Below, in pieces: positions 1 through 8,700 of a stretch of 64,000 nucleotides of DNA (position 1 is its first letter; each line of letters begins with the position of its first letter). The notes under the pieces were generated by a model that saw only the letters and a program-made list of their open reading frames with translations, did no database searches and was not told the DNA's origin. Source of the DNA: Terrisporobacter mayombei. Its GTDB lineage: Bacteria; Bacillota; Clostridia; Peptostreptococcales; Peptostreptococcaceae. The position numbers were made by a program, and so were the translations under genes. The stretch is taken from positions 89,700 through 153,699 of the forward strand of contig NZ_JACRYU010000014.1 of assembly GCF_014333445.1 (NCBI RefSeq), written 5' to 3'.

Positions 1-440
1 TTCATAATATTAGTCAATTCTTGATAATCATTTTTATATTCATTAATTAACATAAAGCTCATTTCCATAAATGCATTATCTTTTGCAATCTTTATTTGTT
101 CATTTATACTTTCTGATTCTAGTTTATTAACTTTCTTTTTATCTCTTTCTAATTTCTCTAATGATTTTATACTTTTCGTATTTTTATAATTTTTAATCCA
201 ATACTTAAACATAACTTTTTCTCTTTGTGGTATATGATATTCTATACTTACATCACTACATCCACTAATTTTTATTTCTTCTTTATATTCATTAATATCT
301 AATCCTAATAATTCTATCACCTTATTAAATTGCTCTCTTTTACTTCTTTGATAATCTTTTATTTTAGATTTTGGTAGAGGATTCTCCTCATGATACATTT
401 CTTTTGCAATCATATTTAATGATACATAATCTACAGTCAT
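1..440 (-). CDS. Hypothetical protein, 3' part beyond window edge
   Basis: The minus strand stays open for 146 codons from an ATG at 438-440 to the left edge, so this is the N-terminal part of a longer protein. A GGGAG ribosome binding site lies just upstream. The visible product is lysine- and glutamate-rich with helical, coiled-coil-like character after residue 85 and no signal peptide or membrane segment. I do not recognise a family. It is the most downstream member of the accessory gene block. The 190 bases between it and the next gene hold only that gene's terminator. Confidence 0.7.
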   Translation of the reverse strand, partial: MTVDYVSLNMIAKEMYHEENPLPKSKIKDYQRSKREQFNKVIELLGLDINEYKEEIKISGCSDVSIEYHIPQREKVMFKYWIKNYKNTKSIKSLEKLERDKKKVNKLESESINEQIKIAKDNAFMEMSFMLINEYKNDYQELTNIM

Positions 441-583
441 ATATTCACTCCCTTTTATTTTTATTGGTTTTATAATAATTTTATAAATTTAATAATTAAA
501 ATTAATTGCAAATAATTATTTATAATTAGTTTTAATTACTAGATTTAAATATTATAAATTTTTACTATCCTCTTATACTATAC

Positions 584-613
584 AAAAAAAAATAGAGTTT
601 TAAAAACCCTATT
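584..613 (-). terminator. Intrinsic terminator after the 196-residue gene
   Basis: A hairpin with a 10 bp stem (one G-U pair) at about 591-613 is followed on the minus strand by a run of nine T. It closes the gene ending at 632. Confidence 0.85.
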
Positions 614-631
614 ATTAACTAATAACACTTC

Positions 632-1222
632 TTAAATACTTGCGTATACATACTCTTTATCATCACTAAATGTAAAACAGTAGTCTGGATCTATATCTAA
701 TATATCCTCTATTTCAGTATTATATATCATCTCATTTATCAATTCATCTTTACTTGTTCCTTCTAACCAGAAATCAATAATCTGCTCTTTATCAAATAAC
801 CTATCAATATCATAGCTTGAATCAAGCATATCATCTAGCTTATCCTTAGTATAATCCTTTAAATCTTTACTATTACTATATATTAAATATTCATCTACTT
901 CTGTATATCCATTTTTCCATAAATCCATATAATAAGCTTCACATGCTCTTATATTCATTTCTTCAATATGCCAGTTACACCAAGCAAAGAATGTTATCTC
1001 ATTTATGCCTATCTCATTACTATTATAGTATTGAATTACTTCTTCTAACTTATCCTTTTCACTTAGTAAGTACTCCTTTAAATTACTATCTTTCATATCT
1101 AAATAAATACTCTCAATTATCTGTATAGTTCTAGTGTCCATATTATTATATTTATGTATTAAATCTTGTAACTCTTTAAAAAATAATTTATTAATAACTT
1201 CACTTTTATTTGTAATCATCAT
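632..1222 (-). CDS. Hypothetical acidic protein, 196 residues
   Basis: The gene has a GGAGGG ribosome binding site six bases before tandem ATG codons (MM start) and its own terminator. The product is strongly acidic, soluble and rich in D, E, Y and I. Its C-terminal third holds repeated short acidic helices (around IIDFWLEGTSKDELI). No catalytic motif, signal peptide or membrane segment is visible and I do not recognise the family. Its setting, among other short unknown genes each with a terminator, suggests accessory cargo rather than a core function. Confidence 0.7.
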   Translation of the reverse strand: MMITNKSEVINKLFFKELQDLIHKYNNMDTRTIQIIESIYLDMKDSNLKEYLLSEKDKLEEVIQYYNSNEIGINEITFFAWCNWHIEEMNIRACEAYYMDLWKNGYTEVDEYLIYSNSKDLKDYTKDKLDDMLDSSYDIDRLFDKEQIIDFWLEGTSKDELINEMIYNTEIEDILDIDPDYCFTFSDDKEYVYASI

Positions 1223-1251
1223 ATTATACCCTCCTAAATTTATCGGAACAT

Positions 1252-1290
1252 AGAAAAATCCCTAACTGTACTAACTACAACTAAGGATCT
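1252..1290 (-). terminator. Intrinsic terminator after the 100-residue gene
   Basis: A 13 bp imperfect stem with a GTTAG loop (1259-1289) is followed on the minus strand by TTTTTC. It lies directly downstream of the gene ending at 1317. Confidence 0.8.
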
Positions 1291-1316
1291 TTTAATCTTA
1301 TATACTCTTTTCCTAA

Positions 1317-1619
1317 TTAAACTATAAAGCCTTTAAGTTGCTTCTTAAATTCATCATCTAATATCCCTGATGTAACTCCTAATGCAATTAAATCTATCAG
1401 CTTTTCTTGAGTTATATCAACAGGTCTAGGTATTAATTTGCGATTTCTGTCATTACAATCAAGGTAAAGACATAGTCTTATTTCATATCGATTTAATGCT
1501 TTTATATATATTTTTTCAAGTGTAAACAATTCATCGCCATCTTTTAATTCAACACTTCTTATTATCTTGCAATATCGTGTTTCTTTTTCAAATAACTCTT
1601 CTTTTATCTTCTTAGCCAT
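1317..1619 (-). CDS. Hypothetical protein, 100 residues
   Basis: A GGAGGT ribosome binding site lies six bases before the ATG. The product begins MAKKIKEELFEKETRY, is mixed-charge and soluble, and has a central beta-rich stretch followed by a helical end (ITQEKLIDLIALGV). Two cysteines are present but form no obvious metal site. No family is recognised. The gap to the upstream gene (1679) is about 60 bases without a terminator, so the two may be cotranscribed. Confidence 0.7.
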   Translation of the reverse strand: MAKKIKEELFEKETRYCKIIRSVELKDGDELFTLEKIYIKALNRYEIRLCLYLDCNDRNRKLIPRPVDITQEKLIDLIALGVTSGILDDEFKKQLKGFIV

Positions 1620-1678
1620 CTTCTTACCTCCATATCTTCTTAGGTAATTTATATATCAACAAATTACTAATTTTCGTA

Positions 1679-1987
1679 TCAATATTCCTCAGCTAATAAC
1701 ATCGTACTATGTGTATTATCATCAATTACAAATATCTTTTCACTATCACAAGGCTCACTAGTATTAACTATCCAAATTTTCTTATATTCTGGCACTTCCT
1801 GTGAATGAATTATTCTTACTTTATTTTCTATTTCATCAACTACCACTATATTAAATATTTGTAAATAATCTACTTCCTCAACTGTATCTTTTAATTCTTC
1901 TATTAATTGCCACATAAATATTTGTAAATCCAAGGGTATTTTATTTTCTACACCTCTAGTTATATATCTACTTCCATTATCAAACAT
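1679..1987 (-). CDS. Hypothetical protein, 102 residues
   Basis: TAGGAGG is placed well before the ATG. The product is small, acidic and soluble with alternating beta-strand-like segments (YLQIFNIVVVDEIENKVRII), no cysteines other than one near the C-terminus, no signal and no membrane segment. The family is not recognised. A terminator hairpin (2022-2062) separates it from the tiny membrane-peptide genes upstream, so it should have its own promoter or depend on read-through. Confidence 0.68.
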   Translation of the reverse strand: MFDNGSRYITRGVENKIPLDLQIFMWQLIEELKDTVEEVDYLQIFNIVVVDEIENKVRIIHSQEVPEYKKIWIVNTSEPCDSEKIFVIDDNTHSTMLLAEEY

Positions 1988-2021
1988 ATTTTAACCTCCT
2001 AAAAATTAATCATTTTAATCA

Positions 2022-2062
2022 TAAAATTAAAAAGCTATCCACACTTATTTGTGAATAGCTTT
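2022..2062 (-). terminator. Intrinsic terminator after tiny membrane-peptide genes
   Basis: The arms AAAGCTATTCACA and TGTGGATAGCTTT (2031-2062) form a hairpin followed on the minus strand by TTAATTTTAT. It begins six bases after the stop codon of the 33-residue gene. Confidence 0.8.
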
Positions 2063-2067
2063 CTATA

Positions 2068-2169
2068 TTATATTTGTATCATCATTGAGTTTGTGGATAA
2101 TATACTTTCTTGATTTACAACTACTGCTATACCAACTCCAGCAACAACTCCTAATAAAAACCATTGCAT
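2068..2169 (-). CDS. Tiny predicted membrane peptide, 33 residues
   Basis: A GAGGAGG ribosome binding site precedes ATG at 2167-2169. The 33-codon frame starts MQWFLLGVVAGVGIAVVV and ends in TAA. The first 18 residues form one hydrophobic, glycine-rich transmembrane helix, and the tail is polar. It sits 13 bases downstream of a second tiny membrane-peptide gene and immediately before a terminator, so the two make a compact transcription unit. Size and topology resemble type I toxins, holin-like peptides or small membrane regulators, but nothing here decides between them. Coding status is inferred from the ribosome binding site and placement. Confidence 0.55.
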   Translation of the reverse strand: MQWFLLGVVAGVGIAVVVNQESILSTNSMMIQI

Positions 2170-2182
2170 AATTTATCCTCCT

Positions 2183-2269
2183 CTACTTTATTTTTTCTTT
2201 TGCCCATAAATAAGCTCCTATACCTGCTTGTAATCCTAATATAAATAAGTCTATCGGTGTTATTATCAT
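2183..2269 (-). CDS. Tiny predicted membrane peptide, 28 residues
   Basis: AAGGAGGTG precedes the frame ATGATAATAACACCG, giving a 28-residue product that starts MIITPIDLFILGLQAGIGAY and ends WAKEKIK. It has one hydrophobic helix and a basic tail. The spacing from AGGAGG to the ATG is only two bases, so initiation could also use the ATA codon one or two positions later; the frame is the same. It lies upstream of the 33-residue peptide gene in the same direction. Function unknown; candidates are a small toxin or membrane-protein modulator. Confidence 0.5.
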   Translation of the reverse strand: MIITPIDLFILGLQAGIGAYLWAKEKIK

Positions 2270-2324
2270 CACCTCCTTTATTTATTAAATAAATTCGGAT
2301 TCTTTATTGAATATTTTTTTAACT

Positions 2325-2356
2325 AAAAAAGGATATTGCAGTGACTACAATATCCC
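2325..2356 (-). terminator. Intrinsic terminator after the large split gene
   Basis: GGATATTG and CAATATCC arms (2331-2355) with a nine-base loop are followed on the minus strand by TTTTTTAGTT. Confidence 0.85.
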
Positions 2357-2420
2357 TTAAAATAACTATTTAAAATATTTGCTTGAGCTATTATTCATTT
2401 CTATTATATCTATTTGATCT

Positions 2421-3722
2421 CTAATTTATTACATTGTCTCTAAAGTTTTTTGCTTTCTTACTTTCATTATAATCCTTTACAGATTCAATAAGATTAAATA
2501 TAAAAATATAAGCTATAAAAGCTACAATAACTTTTCCAATTAAACCAAATCCACTGAAACAAGCTAATGCTACAATTAAAAACAACGGACTCCAAAGTAT
2601 ATACTTTCTCACTGTTTCTTTTCTCGAATCATATAAATTGACTTTACGTTCATGACTTTTCTTTATGCTTTCCCTTATCTCATTTATTTGAGTTATATAT
2701 ATTTCTTTTATTTCTGTCTGTATCTCATTTTCAACCTTCTCAAACAATTGAGTTAGTTCTACTTCTTTATGCCAGGATTCTATTAATTCTTGCTCTCTTC
2801 TTGCTACATCTGCTTCATCAATTGTATCAAAAATTATCTTCTTTGTCTTTTTATCATTTATTTTATATTTATATTTCTCAAGTGGTTTTATATATATAGT
2901 TCTTTTCTCTAATTCAATCTTATTTATCTTACTTTCTAATCCATCTAAATATGGATTTACTATTTTCTCTTCTAAATCTAAACTTTTTAAAGCTTCTAAT
3001 CCTAATTTAAGACTTTCCAAGTCTTCATTATCTATATTAGATGTTATAGATTCTATTTTTTCAACTTCTTGTCTAGCTTTTAATGCTTCTTCTCTAGTAT
3101 CAAATAATATCTCATTTACAGTTCTAAATTGTATATCATACTCTTCTAACTTCTTATCTAATTTATCTATACACTTTTGATTTTTAGGAAGCCCTAATCT
3201 CTCTATTTCATTGATAATAAGTTCTTTACTTTCCTTAGTTTTTTCTTCATTTTCTGTACTTAGCTTTTTAAATTTTTCATCTAATACTTTTTCTTTATAT
3301 TTGTATACATCACATCCGAAGTATTCAGCTATTGTTTGTACCTCATTATTACTATCTCCAAATTCTTGTATCATATATTGATATATACTTTCACTATATG
3401 GATATATTTCTACTATTTTAGCTAACTCTTCAATTTTATATTCACCATCTGTATTAGAGTTTACTAATTTTTGTAATCTTCTTGCCACTAAATCAACGCC
3501 ATATTGTGACACTCCCATTATCTCATTACCCGTTGTATCTTTTATATATTGTGCTACTGCTAGATGAAGATTGCATATAGCATCATGTAATTCTGTTGCT
3601 AGATTATCTAAAGTAGATTTCTCTCTAAACAACTTAGACTTCTTCCTATTAGCCATCATACCTGATACCATTTTTCCAGCTACATTAAAAGTAGAGTGTA
3701 TAGCTCCTGATGCCATATTCAT
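2421..3722 (-). CDS. C-terminal part of a split large membrane-associated protein
   Basis: The 433 residues start MNMASGAIHSTFNVAGK. They contain a long helical, charged middle, two copies of a motif of the form FDT-x2-EA-x2-AR-x-E (around residues 205-225 and 298-318), and two transmembrane segments near residues 370-410. Upstream the same frame stays open for 36 more codons with no start codon, encoding a glycine-rich stretch (RGRWQGGGFGIKGAVTGA). It then meets a single TAA that is the stop of the preceding gene. The two pieces therefore look like one gene of about 584 codons cut by a nonsense codon. AGGGG lies eight bases before the second ATG (MAS), so re-initiation is conceivable. Family function unknown. 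Confidence 0.65.
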   Translation of the reverse strand: MNMASGAIHSTFNVAGKMVSGMMANRKKSKLFREKSTLDNLATELHDAICNLHLAVAQYIKDTTGNEIMGVSQYGVDLVARRLQKLVNSNTDGEYKIEELAKIVEIYPYSESIYQYMIQEFGDSNNEVQTIAEYFGCDVYKYKEKVLDEKFKKLSTENEEKTKESKELIINEIERLGLPKNQKCIDKLDKKLEEYDIQFRTVNEILFDTREEALKARQEVEKIESITSNIDNEDLESLKLGLEALKSLDLEEKIVNPYLDGLESKINKIELEKRTIYIKPLEKYKYKINDKKTKKIIFDTIDEADVARREQELIESWHKEVELTQLFEKVENEIQTEIKEIYITQINEIRESIKKSHERKVNLYDSRKETVRKYILWSPLFLIVALACFSGFGLIGKVIVAFIAYIFIFNLIESVKDYNESKKAKNFRDNVIN

Positions 3723-3830
3723 AGCCCCTGCCTGTACAGCTCCAGTTACAGCACCTTTTATACCAAAGCCACCACCTTGCCATCTTCCTCTTGTTTCTTT
3801 TCTGTATTTTCTATAAGCATCTTTTTCAGA

Positions 3831-4172
3831 TTACTTAAGAACTATATCCATATATTTTTCACAAATCACATTGTAGGCTTCTTGCCAGTCTAATAAATAG
3901 TTAAGATAGTAGTGTTCTATAAAATTACTTTCACTAATTCTTCTAAAGTCTATATCATCACTTTTCATTACAACATTTTCTATTATTTTGTTTCCTTGGT
4001 CAAAAGCATTTTGTATGACATCCTCAATATTTTTATTCTCTTCTATATATATGTTTCTAAATTCCTTTTCTGCTTCAATAGCTATTTTCTTGTATTTAAC
4101 TTTTAGTTCATTATATCTTACTATAGCTTCTGGTATTATTATTTTAGTCCCCTGAAATTTAAATTGCTTCAA
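3831..4172 (-). CDS. N-terminal part of the split large protein
   Basis: 113 residues start MKQFKFQGTKIIIPEAIVRY and end KYMDIVLK, followed by TAA at 3831-3833. The next in-frame codons continue as coding-like sequence into the gene ending at 2421 (see that entry). As far as I recall, related proteins in Firmicutes run through this junction without a stop, with a similar 'Y-M-x-I-V-L ... D-A-Y-R ... G-G-G-F-G' arrangement. That is memory, not a search. A GGAGG-type ribosome binding site precedes the ATG. The piece is soluble and helical, with no catalytic motif. Confidence 0.65.
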   Translation of the reverse strand: MKQFKFQGTKIIIPEAIVRYNELKVKYKKIAIEAEKEFRNIYIEENKNIEDVIQNAFDQGNKIIENVVMKSDDIDFRRISESNFIEHYYLNYLLDWQEAYNVICEKYMDIVLK

Positions 4173-4227
4173 TATCTTCTCCTCCTATTAAAACATATAT
4201 TTTTCTACAGATATAAAGTAATTAATA

Positions 4228-4497
4228 TTATTTATCTTGTAATTTCATTTTCTTTATTAAGTGCTTTACCCATCCCTCAGTATAAGATAAATCCCTACAC
4301 ATTTCCTTTATAGTTTTAGTTTTATAATTCTTCCTTATATATTTTTCTATATATTCATTTGAGTATAGCTTCATTGGAAAGGTAACTTGTTGACCTTTAT
4401 AGTTTTCATATATAATTTTCACAGCATCTTCGCCTAAAACCTCTAACATATCAGCGTATATACCTTTATAATCTTCACTATTTTTGCTCATACACAA
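4228..4497 (-). CDS. Mor-like transcription activator family protein
   Basis: 89 residues. The layout matches the Mor/phage Mu activator-like family seen in clostridia: an N-terminal helix pair (YADMLEVLGEDAVKIIYENY), then a GQQVTFPMKLYS turn, then a C-terminal helix-turn-helix (TIKEMCRDLSYTEGWVKHLI). Such proteins bind DNA as dimers and activate transcription. Here it is the only recognisable regulator in the accessory block, so it may control neighbours; that is inference. AGGAGG lies seven bases before the ATG. An alternative start is the second ATG (MSKNSED), two codons in. Confidence 0.7.
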   Translation of the reverse strand: MCMSKNSEDYKGIYADMLEVLGEDAVKIIYENYKGQQVTFPMKLYSNEYIEKYIRKNYKTKTIKEMCRDLSYTEGWVKHLIKKMKLQDK

Positions 4498-4600
4498 CCT
4501 CCTTTCTCCGTTATATAATAATAACTTTTTTCAAAAAAGGTTTCATTTAGATTATCTATTGTAAAATCTAATGTATTTTTTATCTTAATCTAAATCTTCG

Positions 4601-4646
4601 CAAGTAAAAAATAAGCATCAATACCTGTAAGTATCAATGCTTATTT
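4601..4646 (-). terminator. Intrinsic terminator overlapping a stop codon
   Basis: A stem of about 16 bp (AATAAGCATTGATAC paired with GTATTGATGCTTATT, about 4609-4645) is followed on the minus strand by TTTTTTAC. The upstream arm includes the TAA of the 112-residue gene. Confidence 0.85.
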
Positions 4647-4979
4647 TAATAATTCATCTGTTATTTTATTTTTTGTAATTACCATTACATTATAATCTGA
4701 TGATGTAATGTATAATGTTGAGTTATATACATCTCCATTTTCAGTAGTGCATATTTCATCACTATATTCTTCTACTAAACCTTGTAATATACTATTTTTT
4801 AATGATTTTAGTTCATCTAAAGACCTAATTAACTCTATATAACCTCCTAAATCTTTGTCAACATTTCTTTCAGATCCGTAGTTGTCATTTAATATCCTTA
4901 TAGCTTCATTAACACTATCAACAACCTCCTTTGGATAACCTTTTAATAGATTTAATTGCCCCTCTTTCCAAATCTTCAT
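4641..4979 (-). CDS. Hypothetical protein, 112 residues
   Basis: AAGGAGG precedes the ATG. The product starts MKIWKEGQLNLLKGYPKEVV, is acidic and soluble, with an N-terminal helical half and a C-terminal beta-rich half (STLYITSSDYNVMVITKN). No family recognised. The size and acidity would suit an immunity-type or adaptor protein, but no partner toxin is visible nearby. It is flanked on both sides by terminators (4601-4646 and 5006-5047), so it forms a single-gene unit. Confidence 0.65.
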   Translation of the reverse strand: MKIWKEGQLNLLKGYPKEVVDSVNEAIRILNDNYGSERNVDKDLGGYIELIRSLDELKSLKNSILQGLVEEYSDEICTTENGDVYNSTLYITSSDYNVMVITKNKITDELLK

Positions 4980-5005
4980 TTTTTATTCCTCCTTAAATTT
5001 AGGCA

Positions 5006-5047
5006 TAAAAATAGAGATGTCAGTATTTCTACTAACATCTCTTTTTA
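5006..5047 (-). terminator. Strong hairpin terminator, usable in both directions
   Basis: A 13 bp stem around a GAAA tetraloop (5013-5042; outer arms AGAGATGT and ACATCTCT) is followed by T-rich sequence on both strands. It sits downstream of the gene ending at 5212. Confidence 0.8.
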
Positions 5048-5211
5048 TTAGTTTTATATCCTATCTATTGAATAGATATCATAAATATAATATATATTCA
5101 TAATATTATTTATTACGTTTTGTTTATTAACTTATATCTAAATCAATTATTCCTTATACCATTCTAATTAAATTTTTAATTAGAAATCTATAATCACCTG
5201 TAAATCTACTT

Positions 5212-5580
5212 TTATTCACATACTATTATATCAACATTTGATAAATTAAAATTACAAGAATCTTCAACCAATTCAGAAATAATATTTTCTAAATAATATA
5301 CATCTTTATTTAGAAAATCATATTTAAAATCAACACTAATAATCCTTACATTATTAATTATAAGAAAAATAAAGTCATTTTCTACCTTAACTTCAATTTT
5401 TAAATACCCTTCATTTGAAGTAGTCAGTACATTTAAAAGTTGCTTTAAAACAGCATCTATAGCCATATTTTTATAAGCCAAATCAAAACCACTATTACAA
5501 TTACTACAATAACTATATGTAGAATTTGTATTAGATAATAAATTTTCAAAGTTTGTGCTTTCATAGTAGTTGCAAGTCAT
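5212..5580 (-). CDS. Hypothetical protein, 122 residues, N-terminal CxxC
   Basis: A GGGAG site precedes the ATG. The product starts MTCNYYESTNFENLLSNTNS, has a YCSNCNSGF motif near residue 25 that could bind metal if a second cysteine pair came from a partner, and then an acidic alpha/beta body. No membrane segment or signal. Family not recognised. Downstream at 5163-5188 is a perfect AT-only inverted repeat (TTCTAATTAA arms) without a clear T run. Confidence 0.62.
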   Translation of the reverse strand: MTCNYYESTNFENLLSNTNSTYSYCSNCNSGFDLAYKNMAIDAVLKQLLNVLTTSNEGYLKIEVKVENDFIFLIINNVRIISVDFKYDFLNKDVYYLENIISELVEDSCNFNLSNVDIIVCE

Positions 5581-5733
5581 TTCTAATCTCCCTCATTAAT
5601 TATATTATCACTCGACTTCTGCATTATAACATCTTTGTTTTGTTTTATTTTGTCGAAACTTGTACTTTTTATCAAATCCCATTATTTACATACTTATAAT
5701 AAAATCACTACATATAGTATTTTCATAAACTAA

Positions 5734-8700
5734 TTAATCACAACTAACAGGAAGTATTATTATAAACTCACTACCTACACCAACTTCACTTTCCACATAT
5801 ATATCACCACCATGAAGAGTTATAAGCTGTTTACAAATAGTAAGCCCTAAACCACTGCCTCCTTTTGACTCAGCGTTTTTATCTACGACTTGATTAAACC
5901 TATCAAATATTAACCTTTTATTTTCCTCACTAATACCTATACCATTATCCTTTACAGATATTTTAACCTTATCGTCTAGATCATTTACTATTACCTCTAT
6001 TAGTCCACCTTTAGGAGTAAACTTAACAGCATTACTAACTAAATTTATAATGCATCTTTCTATTTCCGATTTATCACAGTTAATTAATTTTTCTTCTACA
6101 TCTGTATCAAATATAAATTCAAGACCTTTTTCTTCTATATAATCCCTCATATCAATAACAGTTTCTTCAACTAAATAAACTATATCTATATCTTCTTTAT
6201 TTAAAACATAACTATTATTTTCAATTTTTGTATTATCCATAATATTATTAATTAAATTCAACAATCTAGAAGTATTTCTATCCATTATATCCATATAATA
6301 AGATAGCTTATCATGAGTTATAAACATCTCTTTCTTAGAAATATTTCTTATTAATTGGCTGATACCACATAAAACATTTAAAGGAGTTCTAAGTTCATGA
6401 GATAAATTAACAAAGTAATTATTTTTGTTTTGTTCAAGATTTAATACTTTTTTAAATAATGATTCATTTTTCTCCATTTCTATTCTTAAATCATTAGTTC
6501 TTTCACTAACTAATCTATCTAGCTTCTTTACCTGGTGTCTATTTTTAATTATGGCTAAAGCTATAAGTAATAAATATATACAAATTGCTAATTTACTTTT
6601 CCAAAATGGAGGTTCAATAGTAAACTTAATTACATGTTCTTCACTCATAACACCTTGTTGACTTTTTGCTTTTACCCTTAATTCATATTTACCAGGATTT
6701 AAATTAACAAATAAAATAGAATTATTTTTCGTTGTATCCCACTCTTCTCCATTTAACTTATAATAATATTGAATTGCTCCTGTATTCCTATAATCATTTG
6801 TAAAAAAACTTATCTTTATATTATTTTCACTATACTTAAGTTCAGTATTAGATATATCTTTTTTATTTATTCCATTAACTTCAAAATCATCAATCATAAT
6901 TTCTGGTTTAACTTCAAATGCATTTATATCACTAGGATTAAAAACATTAAATCCATTTACACCACCAAAATACATATACCCAGTGCTGGCTTTGAAACAT
7001 GATCTTCCATTAAATTCATTAGATTGAAGTCCATCTATTATAGTAAAATTCTCAAATACATCTTTCTTAGTTGAAAGTCTAGATATACCTCCATTTGTAC
7101 TCATCCATATATTGTTATCATCATCAACCAGTACACCATAAACAATATTATTTATAAGTCCATCTTTTTCTGTATAGCTTTCAAATCTATCTTTGTTTGT
7201 ATCTAAAATATTTAACCCATAGCTTGTTCCAACTAATATATTTCCATTTAAATCCTCATTTATATATCTTATACAGTTGCTACTTATGCTAGTTTTATCA
7301 CCTTCAATATTTCTATATACTTTATATTCTTTAGTTTTTGGATTAATTTTTATTAAGCCTCCATCTAAAAAGCATCCAATATAATAATTTCCTTTTGAAT
7401 CTTCAAATACAGCTCTTATAAATTTATCCGATACTCCCATATCATCCAGCATATAGGTAATATCTGTAAGGTTGTTATTTGAATCTAATATGGCTAATCC
7501 CTTATAAGTTCCTATCCATAAATTTTCTTTTGAATCAAAAAATAAGGATCTTATTTTATTTGATGGTAAACCATCTTCTTCTGTATAGTTTGTTATAGTA
7601 TAATCATCACCATTTTTAACTAAAACAGATAAACCTTCATTAGTTCCTATAAATATATTATCTTTATATCCTGTTATATCCTGTATTGTATTACTAAGTA
7701 AATTACTATTTTCTGTATTTATGTACTTAGTACTTTTACCATCCATAATGTTAATTCCTTGTTCGCCAGTTCCCATCCATACTAGATTATCATCGTCTTT
7801 GTATATACCTTGAATCATATCTCCGTTTATACTGTCATTATCATTTGGATTTGACTTATAATGTAAAAACTTAGTATCTGGATTAAAGATAGATACTCCT
7901 TTATATGTACCTAGCCACATAATCCCACTTCTATCCTTAAATAAACAAAATACCATATTATCTACTAAAGTATTGCTTTCATATGCCTTTTTATTATATT
8001 TTTTAAACTTATCCGTTTTATAATCAAAAGCACAAATCCCTTTATCTGTAGCAACCCATAACTTTCCATTAGAATCATTTATCACATCTCTTACAGTATT
8101 GCTCATTATTGAAAATTCACTAGAGGTATTTTTATAATTCTTTACACTTTTATCACTTAAATTTATTCTAAATAATCCATTATCCAAAGTGCAAACCCAT
8201 AAATTGCCTTTTGAGTCATCATATACATTATATACTGCACTTTCTCCAATTGTATCTTCATAAGACTTTACTAAGTTTAAATTTTTATCTAACTCAACTA
8301 AACCCTTATCAGTTCCAACCCATATATGACCATTAGAATCTTCTTTTACTGAATATATATACTGGCTTGGAAGTTCATTTTCTTTAGATAGCACTCTATT
8401 AAATGTATCATTTTCTTCATCATATAAATTAAGTCCATTTATACTTGAAACTAAAAACTTACCTTCTGTAGTATAAAGAATTTGCCATAAATTATTATCA
8501 GATAAATTACCATTATTTTTATCTGATAAGTAATTTTTTACCTCATCTGTATCTGTATTTATTCGACTTAGTCCATTTATAGTAGAAACCCATATATATC
8601 CTTTTTTATCTTCTATAATATCTACAATATAATTATTAGGGATTGAATTTTTATCATCTTTATCATGTTTATAATATTTAAATTCATATCCATTATATCT

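Noticed and set aside
3831..3833. TAA as a recoded sense codon or selenocysteine site
   Set aside because: Selenocysteine uses TGA, and TAA followed by T is a strong stop. Without homologue data a nonsense mutation is simpler.
1..5580. Prophage
   Set aside because: No integrase, terminase, capsid, tail or lysis gene is visible; a Mor-like regulator and small membrane peptides are not enough.
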